Source: Palsa-504 sp963808315
GTDB taxonomy: Bacteria; Actinomycetota; Actinomycetes; Streptosporangiales; Streptosporangiaceae
DNA: 64,000 nt
Direction: 5' to 3'
Assembly: GCA_963808315.1 (NCBI GenBank)
Contig: CAWEFK010000047.1
Location: 62,001-126,000, forward strand
In this document: positions 19,346 through 28,164 of the stretch, piece by piece
Layout: each line of letters begins with the position of its first letter
Position numbering within the stretch: the stretch's first letter is position 1
Translations under genes and position numbers: made by a program
The notes under the pieces: generated by a model
What the model saw: only the letters and a program-made list of their open reading frames with translations
The model's database searches: none
What the model was told of the DNA's origin: nothing

Positions 19346-20275
19346 ATGACGTCCTCCAAGATCAGGGTCTGGCTTCCCGAGCCGGACGCGGCGGAGCTGA
19401 TGGGCGGCCTGCCCGAGGGCATGGTGGCCGACGTGTGGACCGGCGGTGACCAGCTGCCGGATTCGTCCGGCGAGGTCGAGGTGGTCGTGCTGCCGTTCGA
19501 CGTGCCGGCCGCCCGGCTGCCGGTGCTGGCCGAACTGCCCCGGCTGCGGCTGATCCAGCTGATGTCGGCCGGCGCGGAGCACGTGATTCCATTCGTCCCG
19601 CCCGGCGTCACGTTGTGTAATGCCCGTGGCGTGCACGATCCCGCGGTCGCCGAATGGGTCCTGGCCGTGATCTTGGCCCAGGTGCGGCAGCTGCCCAGGT
19701 TCCTGGCCGCTCAGCGGGCCGGGACCTGGGACCCGGCCCGAAGCGGCCCGCTGGCCGGCCAGACCGTGCTGATCGTGGGCTACGGCTCGATCGGCGAGGC
19801 GGTCGAGCGCATGCTTGACCCGTTCGGCGTGACCGTGAAACGTGTCGCCCGGCGCGCCCGGCCCGGCGTGTCGAGCCTGGACGACCTGCCCGCCCTCCTG
19901 CCGGACGCCGACATCGTCATCCTGCTTGTCCCCATCACCCCGGCCACCACCGGACTGGTGGACGCGCAGTTCCTGAGCCGGATGCCCGATCACGCCCTGC
20001 TGGTCAACGCGGCCCGCGGCCCGGTCGTGGACACCGGCGCGCTGCTCGCGGAGCTGCGTTCCGGGCGGCTGCGCGCCGCGCTCGACGTCACCGATCCAGA
20101 ACCGCTGCCGGACGGCCATCCGCTGTGGTCCGCGCCCGGCCTGCTGCTTACGCCCCATGTGGCCGGCGCGATGACCACCGCCGCGGCGCGCGTCATGGCC
20201 GTGGTGGCGGAGCAGCTGGCTCGCTACGCCGCGGGCGAGCCGCTCCTCAACATCGTCGGCCCCCAGGGGTACTAA
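19346..20275 (+). CDS. D-isomer 2-hydroxyacid dehydrogenase family
   Basis: A 309-residue NAD(P)-dependent dehydrogenase. The Rossmann motif is GYGSIGEAVERML, followed by the catalytic set: Arg in NAARGPVVDTGAL, Glu in DVTDPEPLPDGHPLW and His in LTPHVAGA. The N-terminal substrate domain is short. Likely substrates are glyoxylate, hydroxypyruvate or phosphoglycerate-like 2-oxoacids; the sequence does not decide. Start ATG 19346 has no strong ribosome site. It is followed 34 bases later by psuG and may share its transcript. Confidence 0.88.
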   Translation: MTSSKIRVWLPEPDAAELMGGLPEGMVADVWTGGDQLPDSSGEVEVVVLPFDVPAARLPVLAELPRLRLIQLMSAGAEHVIPFVPPGVTLCNARGVHDPAVAEWVLAVILAQVRQLPRFLAAQRAGTWDPARSGPLAGQTVLIVGYGSIGEAVERMLDPFGVTVKRVARRARPGVSSLDDLPALLPDADIVILLVPITPATTGLVDAQFLSRMPDHALLVNAARGPVVDTGALLAELRSGRLRAALDVTDPEPLPDGHPLWSAPGLLLTPHVAGAMTTAAARVMAVVAEQLARYAAGEPLLNIVGPQGY

Positions 20276-20309
20276 GGGGCACCGGAGCAGGCAGTGAGAC
20301 AATCGTTGC

Positions 20310-21242
20310 GTGTCTTCCCTGGTCGAAGTGTCCCCCGGGGTCAGCTCCGCGCTGGCGTCCGGCGCTCCCGTGGTCGCGCTCGAGTCGACGATCATCTCGC
20401 ACGGCCTGCCTCGCCCGGGGAACGCCGATGCCGCGCGGCAGTTCGAGGCGATCCTGGCCGACGTGGGCGTGACCGCGGCCACCATCGCGATCATCGACGG
20501 CGTGCCGAAGATAGGCCTGGTGCCGCAGGACCTGGAGCGGATCGCGGCGGACGAGTCCGTGGTCAAGATCAGCAGCCGTGACATCGGGATCGCGATCGCG
20601 CGCAAGGTGACCGGCGGCACGACGGTGGCCGCCACCTCGGTGCTGGCCGCGCGGGCCGGGATCGGCGTGTTCGCCACCGGCGGGCTCGGCGGCGTGCACC
20701 GCGGCGCGGCGCAGACCTTCGACGAATCGGCGGACCTGACCGTGCTGTCCCGGACGCCGATCACGGTGGTGTCGGCCGGGGTGAAGTCCATCTTGGACAT
20801 CCCGGCCACGCTGGAGCGGCTGGAGACGCTGAGCGTCGCGGTCGTCGGCTACCAGACCTCGCGGTTCCCCGCCTTCTGGCTGTCCGATTCGGGCTGTGAC
20901 CTGGACTGGCGGGTCGACAGCCCGGAGGAGATCGCCGACATCATGGTGGCCAGGGCCGCCTTCGGCGAGCAGTCCGCCCTGCTCGTCGCCAACCCCCTGC
21001 CGAGTTCCCTTCAGCTCGACCCCGGGGTCCTCGACGACGCGCTCGAAGACGCCCTCGCCGTCGCGGCCGAGCAGGGCGTTCGCGGCAAGGCGGTCAGCCC
21101 CTTCCTGCTCGACCGCGTCCAGCAGCTGACCGGCGGGGTGAGCGTCGGGGTCAACCTGCAGATCGCGCGCGGCAACATCGAGCTCGCCGCGGAGATCTCG
21201 AAGGCCTGGACGCAGCGGACCACTGGTCCGGCTTGGCCCTGA
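20310..21242 (+). CDS. psuG: Pseudouridine-5'-phosphate glycosidase
   Basis: A 310-residue C-glycosidase that splits pseudouridine 5'-phosphate into uracil and ribose 5-phosphate. Family motifs are VALESTIISHGLP, VVKISSRDI, GGTTVAATS and FATGGLGGVHRGA. Length and order match PsuG, and the frame is intact. GTG 20310 starts it. Its stop overlaps the TTG start of a PfkB kinase, so the pair degrades pseudouridine from RNA turnover: kinase first, then glycosidase. Confidence 0.93.
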   Translation: MSSLVEVSPGVSSALASGAPVVALESTIISHGLPRPGNADAARQFEAILADVGVTAATIAIIDGVPKIGLVPQDLERIAADESVVKISSRDIGIAIARKVTGGTTVAATSVLAARAGIGVFATGGLGGVHRGAAQTFDESADLTVLSRTPITVVSAGVKSILDIPATLERLETLSVAVVGYQTSRFPAFWLSDSGCDLDWRVDSPEEIADIMVARAAFGEQSALLVANPLPSSLQLDPGVLDDALEDALAVAAEQGVRGKAVSPFLLDRVQQLTGGVSVGVNLQIARGNIELAAEISKAWTQRTTGPAWP

Positions 21243-22153
21243 GCCGGATCGGGGGTACGGCCGCGCGGCGGATCGTCGTGGTCGGTGATGTAATCAACGA
21301 CGTGCTGGTCAAGCCGGCCGAGACCATCACTCCGGGCAGCGACACCGCGGCTGCGATCCGCGCCTGCCCGGGCGGCTCAGCGGCCAACCAGGCCGCGTGG
21401 ATGGCTCACCTGGGCGTCGAGGCAGTATTCGCCGGGCGGGTCGGCGCCCGCGATGCCGCGTACCACCGGCGGGAACTGGCCCGGGTGGGAGTCCGCGCCC
21501 ACCTGGCCGCCGACCCGGGCGTCGGCACCGGCTCGATCGTGATCATGGTGGAGCAGGACGGGGAACGGACCATGTTCACCGACCGGGGCGCGAACCTGCG
21601 GCTACAGCGGTCGGACCTGCCGCCCGGCCTGCTGGACGGCGCGGCGGTGCTACATCTTACCGGGTACACGTTCTGCGAGCCCCCGCTGCTCGAACTGGCG
21701 CTCGGGCTGCTGGCCGAGGCGCGTTCGGCCGACATCGCCGTCACCATCGATCCCGGCTCGGCCGCCTTCCTGGCCCGGATGACGGCCGGCGCGTTCCTGC
21801 GCTGGACGCACGGCGCGGCCGTGTGCTTCCCCAACCGCGACGAGGCCGCCGTGCTCACCGGCGAACCGCTCCGGACCGATCCGGTCGCGATGGCGGTCCG
21901 GCTCACCCGGCATTACGGCGTTGTGGTCCTCAAACTCGGCGCGCAGGGATGCGTGCTGGCCGTTCCCGGCCTGCCGCCCGTGCGCGTCCCGGCGCACCCG
22001 GCGCAGGCCACCGACACCACCGGGGCAGGAGACGCGTTCTGCGGCGCGTTCATGGCCCGCTGGCTGTCCCGCGCCGACCTGATCGGCGCGGCCGAGTACG
22101 CCGTCCGGATCGCCGCCGCCGTCGTGACCCGTTTCGGCGCCCGCCCGGCCTGA
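21233..22153 (+). CDS. psuK: PfkB-family kinase, likely pseudouridine kinase
   Basis: A 306-residue ribokinase-fold carbohydrate kinase. Signature 1 is GGSAANQAAWMAHLG and signature 2 is DTTGAGDAFCGAF with the catalytic Asp. The TTG at 21233 overlaps the end of psuG by 10 bases. The specificity assignment rests on that linkage; the sequence alone would also allow other sugars or nucleosides. Confidence 0.85.
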   Translation: MALSRIGGTAARRIVVVGDVINDVLVKPAETITPGSDTAAAIRACPGGSAANQAAWMAHLGVEAVFAGRVGARDAAYHRRELARVGVRAHLAADPGVGTGSIVIMVEQDGERTMFTDRGANLRLQRSDLPPGLLDGAAVLHLTGYTFCEPPLLELALGLLAEARSADIAVTIDPGSAAFLARMTAGAFLRWTHGAAVCFPNRDEAAVLTGEPLRTDPVAMAVRLTRHYGVVVLKLGAQGCVLAVPGLPPVRVPAHPAQATDTTGAGDAFCGAFMARWLSRADLIGAAEYAVRIAAAVVTRFGARPA

Positions 22154-22352
22154 CCCAGGCCGCCAGCCCGGGACCGCGTGAGCGTGCAATTTCACGCGCA
22201 CCACGTTCCGTTAGGAGAGATACAATTTTTAGCCCGAACGGTCCGTGGCTATCCGCCCGTCATATTTGCTCACCCGGCCGGATCGCGGCAACACGGTGTG
22301 CTTTTTACAGTAGGTTAGTCCTTTACCGTGCGGGTAGTTGGGATAGGGGCGC

Positions 22353-23417
22353 ATGGGCGTGTTGCTTCGGCATGGAATCAAGGCTGCGAGCCGGTCTCCA
22401 GGCTGGCTCGTGCTCGCCCTTGTGCTGGACACCGTCATCGCCGTCACGGCAATATTTATCGGGTCGCGCCTGGACCTAGCGGATCTGCTGGCGGCCGGAC
22501 CGCTGCTAGCCTGTGCCCGGTGCAGTGGCCGGACCACCGCCCTGGTCGCTGTCTATGCAATTTCCCTGTGCGCAATTGTGACCGCCGTCATCGCTGTGCC
22601 ACTGACCGCAAGCGCAGGGTATCGTTTCACGATTGTCGCCGGTGCGGGGATATTCGCGGTCTTCGCGGCGGTGACCCGCACTCGCCGAGAGGGCGCGCTT
22701 ATCCGCATCAGCGAAAAAGTCCAGCGCGCGATCCTGCGGCCGCTGCCCGCGGAAGTCGGTGGCGTGTCCTTCGCCTCCCACTACCAGTCGGCCACGACCC
22801 AGGCGCTGGTCGGCGGGGACCTTTATGACATCACCATGACGCAGTACGGGCTGCGCTTCATTATCGGGGACGTCAAGGGCAAGGGGATCGACGCCGTCGG
22901 CCGGTGCGCCGCGGTGCTGGCCGCCTTCCGTGAGCTGGCGTTCGGCGAGCCCGACCTGGCCGGGCTGGCCGAGGCGATGGACGCCAGGCTGTCCCGGGAC
23001 ATGGAGATCGAGGACTTTGTCACGGTGATACTCGCCGAGTTCGCGCCGGGCCACGCGCGCATCGTCAACTGCGGCCACCATCCCCCGGTCAAGCTGGCGG
23101 CCAATTCCAAATGTTTGCAGGTCATGGCCCCGCCGCAGTACGAGCCGCCGCTGGGCCTGCATCCTCACCCGATCCGGCTGGACATCGGACTTGAGCCGGG
23201 CGACCGGTTGCTCTTCTACACCGACGGCCTGGTCGAGAGCCGTGATCAGGCCGGGCGCTTCTTCGCGTTGGACGCGCAGGTGGCCGCGGCCCTGGCCGCG
23301 CCCGACCTGGACACCGCGGTGCAGGGGGTGGTGAGGCTGCTGCTCGAGCACGCCGGCGACGACCTCGCCGACGACGTCCTGCTCGTGCTCGGCGAACCCG
23401 CCAGGGCACTTGGCTAA
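22353..23417 (+). CDS. Membrane PP2C/SpoIIE-type serine phosphatase
   Basis: A 354-residue protein. The N-terminal 110 residues hold three to four membrane helices. The rest is a SpoIIE-class PP2C domain with metal-binding Asp residues in VGGDLYDI, GDVKGKGIDA, DFVTVILAEF and YTDGLVESRD, plus NCGHHPPV and DDVLLVLG. Such phosphatases act on anti-sigma-factor antagonists in partner-switching signalling. No sensor domain other than the membrane part is present and no anti-sigma partner is adjacent. ATG 22353 follows GGATAGGGG. Confidence 0.88.
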   Translation: MGVLLRHGIKAASRSPGWLVLALVLDTVIAVTAIFIGSRLDLADLLAAGPLLACARCSGRTTALVAVYAISLCAIVTAVIAVPLTASAGYRFTIVAGAGIFAVFAAVTRTRREGALIRISEKVQRAILRPLPAEVGGVSFASHYQSATTQALVGGDLYDITMTQYGLRFIIGDVKGKGIDAVGRCAAVLAAFRELAFGEPDLAGLAEAMDARLSRDMEIEDFVTVILAEFAPGHARIVNCGHHPPVKLAANSKCLQVMAPPQYEPPLGLHPHPIRLDIGLEPGDRLLFYTDGLVESRDQAGRFFALDAQVAAALAAPDLDTAVQGVVRLLLEHAGDDLADDVLLVLGEPARALG

Positions 23418-23963
23418 CGGAGCCAGTCGAGCAACAGTTCGTTCAGCCGGTCGGGTGCGTCCAACGGCACCCAGTGGCTCGCGTCTGGTATTTCCTCGTA
23501 ACGCCATGGTCCCCGGACCAGGGGCGCCGAATTCTGCATCCGCTCCCCGTCGAGGTAATGGTCACGCGCCGACCAGATGCCGAGGGTCGGCGCCAGCACC
23601 GGCGGGAGCGGGGGCAGCGGTCCCGGCATCCGCGGCGCGCTGTTAGCGCGGTACCAGTTCAGGGACGCGGTCAGCGCCCCGGGCCGGGACAGGGGCGTTC
23701 ACGTCCGCGATCAGCGTCCGCAGCCGGTACGCGGCCACCTCGCCGGGCCGCGCCGAGCGCCCGAACCCGCGCATGTCCGGCGTGATGACCCGGAACCCGG
23801 CGGCGGCCAGCACAGGTACCTGGTGCCGCCAGAGCCGGGCGGAGTCGGGCCAGCCGTGGATGAGCAGCACGGGCACGCCGTCGCCGTGCTCCTCGACGTA
23901 CAGGGAGATCCCGTTCACGTCGAGGAACCGGCCATCGTCTGGGCTCGTCATGACCACGATCAT
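23414..23963 (-). pseudogene. Alpha/beta hydrolase, internally deleted
   Basis: The N-terminal half of an epoxide-hydrolase-like protein is intact (VNGISLYVEEHG, the VLLIHGWPDSARLW oxyanion region, DMRGFGRS). After RTLIADV the reading jumps to PGALTASLNWYRAN, one frame away, and continues to the C-terminus with the acid (WSARDHYL) and the His (DASHWVPLDAP). About 100 residues are missing. These would include the nucleophile elbow (normally GHDWG), so no active enzyme can be made. The remnant is about 183 codons against roughly 290 for the family. Confidence 0.8.
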
Positions 23964-23975
23964 GACACGGCCTGA

Positions 23976-24188
23976 TCAAGTTCCCGGCCCGGACCGGTCC
24001 GGCGGCTCACGACGGCTCGATTCGTCCCCAGCGTTGGCCACCATGACGGCGATCGGCGGGATAACCATGGCCACCACGGAGATCACCACGGCTGTCACCA
24101 CCGAGTAGAGCCGCACCACCGTCCAGGACAGGACGAACAGTGTCAGGCACGTACCCATCAGCAGGAAGTATCCGCGCTTGCGGGTCAT
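23976..24188 (-). CDS. DUF3099 small membrane protein
   Basis: A 70-residue protein with two membrane helices (YFLLMGTCLTLFVLSWTVV and AVVISVVAMVIPPIAVMVAN), matching DUF3099, a small actinobacterial family of unknown function. The C-terminal tail is polar. It is divergent from the DUF427 gene, with an intergenic gap of only about 55 bases, so the two probably share a bidirectional promoter. Confidence 0.75.
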   Translation of the reverse strand: MTRKRGYFLLMGTCLTLFVLSWTVVRLYSVVTAVVISVVAMVIPPIAVMVANAGDESSRREPPDRSGPGT

Positions 24189-24244
24189 GGTCTCCGCCCC
24201 CGCCGGACCGGCCGGCCATTGGACTGTCCTCTAGTCTGGCACCT

Positions 24245-25009
24245 GTGAGTGACTACCCGAAAATGATCACGCCCGTCGGTCACGTCGAACCAGTGCCGCG
24301 CCGCGTCCGCGCCATGCTCGGCGGCGAGGTGGTGCTGGACACCACCGACGCCCGGTACGTCTGGGAATGGCCGAACTACCCGCAGTACTACATCCCGCTT
24401 GCCGACGTCCACCCGTCGGTGCTTGTCGACGAGCAGCACGACCAGAAGCTGCGGCTTGGTACCGCGCACAGGCACGGGCTGCGGGTCGGGGACATCTCCC
24501 GGCCCGGTTCCGCGCGGGTGTATACCGACGACGCCGAGGCCGGGCTGGCCAGGATGGTGCGCTTCGACTGGGACGCGCTGGACGCCTGGTTCGAGGAGGA
24601 CGAAGAGATCTTCGTCCATCCCCGCAGCCCCTATACGCGGGTGGACGCGCTGCGCTCCACGCGGTCGGTCCGGGTCGAGCTTGACGGAGTGGTGCTGGCC
24701 GAGTCGTCCTCCCCGGTCATGGTCTTCGAGACCGGGCTGCCCACTCGTTACTATCTCAACCGGACCGAGGTCAACGCCGAGCACCTGCTGCCATCGGCCA
24801 CCGTCACGGCGTGTCCGTACAAGGGCAAGACCAGCGGTTACTGGTCGGTCCGGGTGGGGGAGACCGTGCATGCGGACCTCGCCTGGGCCTACGATTTCCC
24901 GACCCGCCAGCTACTGCCCATCGCGGGCCTGGTCGCCTTCTACAACGAGAAGGTCGACATCTGGCTCGACGGGGAACCGCTCGAGCGGCCCGTCACCCAC
25001 TTCTCCTAG
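24245..25009 (+). CDS. DUF427 domain protein (two domains)
   Basis: A 254-residue cytoplasmic protein with two DUF427 units, about residues 20-110 (VLDTTDARYVWEWPNYPQYY) and 145-245 (VRVELDGVVLAESSSPVMV). The second has the family motif CPYKGKTSGYWSVR followed by DLAWAYDFP. The fold is a small beta barrel of unknown biochemical role. GTG 24245 is preferred over upstream in-frame codons because it sits just before the first domain. The frame is intact. Confidence 0.85.
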   Translation: MSDYPKMITPVGHVEPVPRRVRAMLGGEVVLDTTDARYVWEWPNYPQYYIPLADVHPSVLVDEQHDQKLRLGTAHRHGLRVGDISRPGSARVYTDDAEAGLARMVRFDWDALDAWFEEDEEIFVHPRSPYTRVDALRSTRSVRVELDGVVLAESSSPVMVFETGLPTRYYLNRTEVNAEHLLPSATVTACPYKGKTSGYWSVRVGETVHADLAWAYDFPTRQLLPIAGLVAFYNEKVDIWLDGEPLERPVTHFS

Positions 25010-25930
25010 CCGGCCCGGGGCCGCACGTTGGCGGCCGGTCACGTCCGCCCCCGTTTCCAGCACCTCTGCGGGCGGCAGAACCCGAACCCGACCCACGACG
25101 ATGGTCCATAGGTGTTGCTCCAGTGCCGTATGCCGACTGTGAAAACACCCGCCGTCGCTTGACCATCGAGGCAACGATCAGGCTATAGCGGTAGGTGGCC
25201 AAGATCATGGAAGGCGTCGTTACCTATAGGGCAAAGTGACACGTCTACGGACATCCCTGGCCGCCCGCGCCGTCGACTGGTCATCGAAGGGACTATCCAA
25301 CTACGACCCTGCTTTTACGTAACGGCCGTACCCGCATCCGCCTGGGACGGCCAGTCCACGTAATTACAAGATCATCCGCCGCTCGCGGTTGCGCTTCGCG
25401 CGCCTGACGGCGCGCGAAGCGCCGACCCTGCCACCTCGCCGTCCGGACCCGACGGCCAATAGAGGCAGCCATCCAGATCTAGCGCCGGGCCTGACCAGCC
25501 AATGCGACGCTGTCACCCCTCTATCGGACTAGGTCCCATACCCCGAAAGCTCCGCCGAGCCATCGGCTCACCGTGAGCCAGCCAGATCGATAGAGGGATG
25601 GTGTCCAATACCCACATCAGCCTCGGCAACCTGACGCGCCGGTTGAGAATCGAAGCGACCTACTCTCTGTGACGCCCAGCATGCAGTGGGACCGCTCCCG
25701 TTACCGCGCCGGTCGACTCGCGCAGGCCCGGACACGGAAGCAGTAAGCCGAGGGAGACGGCCGCCTGCCTCGCGGCTGAACATCCAGAGGCCTCCAGCTA
25801 CCAGTCCGCAAGTTATCCGGTGAGGATCCTAGCGACTCGATACCGCAGCGATCTAGCTTCGGCTCGGTCAGCTAGATTAAAGTAGGCGCGCACGGCATAG
25901 ATTGCCTGATCGGTAGAATATGACTTAGCC
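25010..25930. other. Non-coding repeat-rich region, lower GC
   Basis: About 920 bases without a convincing gene. It contains three cores of a degenerate repeat (ATCGARGS at 25165, 25283 and 25649), each with a preceding CGYCG-type segment. It also holds a perfect 14-bp hairpin (25391-25422) and a GTAATTACAAGATC motif at 25360-25373 that recurs at 27875-27888. Base composition is less GC-rich than the flanking genes, marking the left edge of an accessory island. Confidence 0.55.
25391..25422. terminator. Perfect 14-bp hairpin
   Basis: GCGCTTCGCGCGCC pairs perfectly with GGCGCGCGAAGCGC across a 4-base loop (TGAC). No T-run follows, as is usual for actinomycete terminators. It lies about 380 bases downstream of the DUF427 gene. 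Confidence 0.5.
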
Positions 25931-26427
25931 TCAGTGGAACAAAATGGCGATAGCAACCTGTCCGACACCAGCAACCATTGATATCAAGGCAATCCAGAAA
26001 CCGACTTTGCCGCGCGCGGTATCTTCGATAATTACTTTCATCGGCTTATCCTGCTCAACAGGCTGGTACATGAATGCGCTGGCAGCAACAGGCTCCCGTG
26101 GCTTCACTGGTTTCAACTCGCCATTGCGCAAGCGCACGCGTATCAGAATCTTGCCAGCCAGTGACCGTAACCCTGGCAGCCAAACAAGAAGCCATAAGCA
26201 TCGTTCCTGCATGCCGTGTGCCGACTAGTCTCGACCCGGCATCTATTCGGGAAGGCGAAGCCCAGGAGAATAGCCAGTGAAAGCAACGCCCAACCGATCA
26301 GTTCGGCTCCAGTCAGAACGTCATCTTGTCGGATCTGCAGCACCCCGGCAGCCACCAGCCCAACGAAAGCCAGGAAGATCAGCCAGGACAGGGCTTTCAT
26401 CCTTTGCTTCTTCGACCGCCTAGCCAT
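25931..26427 (-). CDS. Hypothetical membrane protein, frame break
   Basis: Two overlapping readings make one protein of about 165 residues. The first (start 26427) has two membrane helices (ALSWLIFLAFVGLVAAGVLQI; LIGWALLSLAILLGFAF) and a Cys-containing segment CRVETSRHTACRNDAYGFLF. The second starts one frame away near 26150, continues as KILIRVRLRNGELKPVKPRE, and ends in a third helix (KVGFWIALISMVAGVGQVAI). A 1-nt indel (GCAAG near 26150) separates them. I recognise the arrangement as a recurring actinomycete protein but know no function. The two Cys flanking TSRHTA may bind metal or form a disulphide. Confidence 0.55.
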
Positions 26428-26809
26428 CGCCCAATCCTCTCGCCCTGCCTACCCCCAGTGTCTGCCAGGAGAGGCATACGTCAACCCCAAACATACTTGT
26501 TTAGTACGTTATGGCTACGCAGGACTACGATGTGGCGACCCAGCAACCGATCAACTAGAGGGTCTTCGATAAATCCCACATCCATCAGGCCAGCTCAGCG
26601 CGTCGTCTCGTGATCGAGGCTACTTACTCGCTCTAGCGGCCCAAGATCATGGAGTGATGGTAGCCATAGGGGTGTTGTGCCGTCCGAAAAATTGTCAATC
26701 TCGACACCTGATCATCGAGGCAAACGTTGGACCCTAACCCCAACCGAATCCTAGCCTTCGGGCACCAGCCAAGTTCCCAGCCCACCAGCGCTACCGACAG
26801 GACTGTTAG
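26428..26809. other. Non-coding gap with two repeat units
   Basis: About 380 bases without a gene. It holds the best-preserved units of the degenerate repeat (cores 26613 and 26714) and a TA-rich stretch near 26490-26520 that may be a promoter for neither or both neighbours. Confidence 0.5.
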
Positions 26810-27547
26810 TCACGTGTCCGTAGGCGGTATCTCGACGGGAGGGAAACCGAGCTCCGTCACTTCGCTTTGTTTGCCCTCGATCTTGAGCCCTGGGAGGAAA
26901 ACCGCGACACGCGGCTCATCCTCCCCGGATATTTGGTACGTGAGGCGAACCATCCCGGACCCACCTTCGCCCCCAGCGCCGCCGCCGTCCGCGCCAGCGC
27001 CGCCGCCCCCGCCACCGCCGCCCGGGGAGCCGCCACGGCCCCCAGGGCCGCCCCGGCCTCTGCCGCCGTCACCGCCGCCCGCGCCCCCGCCTCCGCCGAA
27101 CGGACTAGCGCCGCCCCCGCTCCCGCCGCCTGGGCCTCCTCCTCGGCCACCCTGACCCGGCGCTGGTGGCACCTCCGGAGGCACGAACGTGTTGTGCTGG
27201 ACGTTGTAGTCACCAACCTGGATTCCCTGGCTGCCTTGAGCATCCACTGCGTACTTCCCTGCATGCGACCCGGCCCCGTCGACCAGATACATCAGGGCCT
27301 GCGCCGTGGCCACTAGATCAGGAGAGATCTCGATGTCGGCCAGTTCGGTGGACAGCCACTGCCAGACCGCTGGAGCCGCTGACTGTCCGTCGAGAACCAC
27401 CTCGGCATCCGTCTTGCTGGACAGGCGACGCCTCACCTTGGCCATCAGGGCCTCATAGACGCCCTTAATCGCTGATGAGGTTTCATCCTTGACTGCTGCG
27501 CCCGCGCCCGACGCGAGCGCCGTCACGACCAGCGTGACCGGATCCAT
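26810..27547 (-). CDS. RHIM-like amyloid-motif protein, glycine-rich
   Basis: A 245-residue soluble protein. Residues 1-92 are an alpha-helical domain opening MDPVTLVVTALASGAGAA with a VKDETSSAIKGVYEAL segment. Residues 107-121 read QGIQVGDYNVQHNTF. IQVG followed by two residues and Asn matches the RIP homotypic interaction motif core, I/V-Q-V-G-x-x-N, seen in bacterial and animal amyloid signalling proteins. Residues 131-200 are almost pure Gly with Ala, Pro, Arg and Ser, then a beta-rich tail (GMVRLTYQISGEDEPRVAVF). The helical domain plus RHIM is a known actinomycete architecture. The glycine-rich run and tail are unusual. A role in regulated-death or immune-type signalling is inference; no NLR or effector gene is adjacent. 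Confidence 0.65.
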   Translation of the reverse strand: MDPVTLVVTALASGAGAAVKDETSSAIKGVYEALMAKVRRRLSSKTDAEVVLDGQSAAPAVWQWLSTELADIEISPDLVATAQALMYLVDGAGSHAGKYAVDAQGSQGIQVGDYNVQHNTFVPPEVPPAPGQGGRGGGPGGGSGGGASPFGGGGGAGGGDGGRGRGGPGGRGGSPGGGGGGGGAGADGGGAGGEGGSGMVRLTYQISGEDEPRVAVFLPGLKIEGKQSEVTELGFPPVEIPPTDT

Positions 27548-28164
27548 AGCTGCCCTCCTTGCTGCTCGTATAACATTAAAGTATCTGGTTTCACACCTGT
27601 GTTGTCAGCGTTCCGAAACTAGACGGCTTGACATAGTGGATGGTCCATCCGCGTAAGAGTTATTCCGAATTGTCCGGAATCGACTTGAGAGGATATTTGA
27701 AAATTCATAACCATCGGGCCAGTTCAGGACTGTGTCTCGCGATCGAGGCTACCTACTCACTCTGGCGCCCCCACGGCCATGATCATTGAGGCAACGATCC
27801 AAGTCTCAACCCAAGCCCAGAACGCCGACGTTCCACGGTCACACCGGAGGAATGGCCAGCACCTCATATCTCGTGTAATTACAAGATCGCGCCGCCAGCG
27901 CCCCATGCGGTCACGGCTATACGCCACCCGGTGGTGCAGATCAAGGAGGGAGCCTGGGCCAGGCTCCGCGTGGACTAGCGCCCGATCACCGCAATCGGTT
28001 TTCCCAGAGGGACGTTTGCGCCACACGCCGAGGCGGAAGGTGGCGAAAACCTGTACTACTTGCCCTCAGCCGCCGAGAGGGACATGGAATGTCCCTCTGA
28101 TGAGTGACTATCCATCAGTTCTAGTCATCTTGCGAAGGTTGCAGTTCGGACGGACACTCAATAT
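27548..28164. other. Non-coding gap upstream of RHIM gene
   Basis: About 620 bases with no gene. It holds two repeat cores (27742 and 27785) and the GTAATTACAAGATC motif (27875-27888). A TTGACA at 27628 is on the plus strand, so it faces away from the RHIM gene, whose promoter I could not place. Confidence 0.45.

Larger units (their letters stand above)
25099..27888 (+). repeat. Degenerate ~100-120 bp repeat family, scattered
   Basis: Seven cores of ATCGARGS (one reads ATTGAGGC) occur at 25165, 25283, 25649, 26613, 26714, 27742 and 27785. Better-preserved units share a fixed order: CGTCG-rich lead, core, CTATAGCGG-like segment, CAAGATCATGGA (25199-25210 and 26642-26653), GATGGT then CCATAGG, GTGTTG and GTGCCGT. 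Spacing between adjacent cores is 118, 101 and 43 bases in the three closest pairs. The units flank the membrane-protein and RHIM genes on both sides. Function is unknown. Confidence 0.5.

Noticed and set aside
25099..27888. Possible CRISPR array in the repeat-rich island
   Set aside because: Repeat units are degenerate, long and unevenly spaced, with no near-identical short repeats or cas genes.
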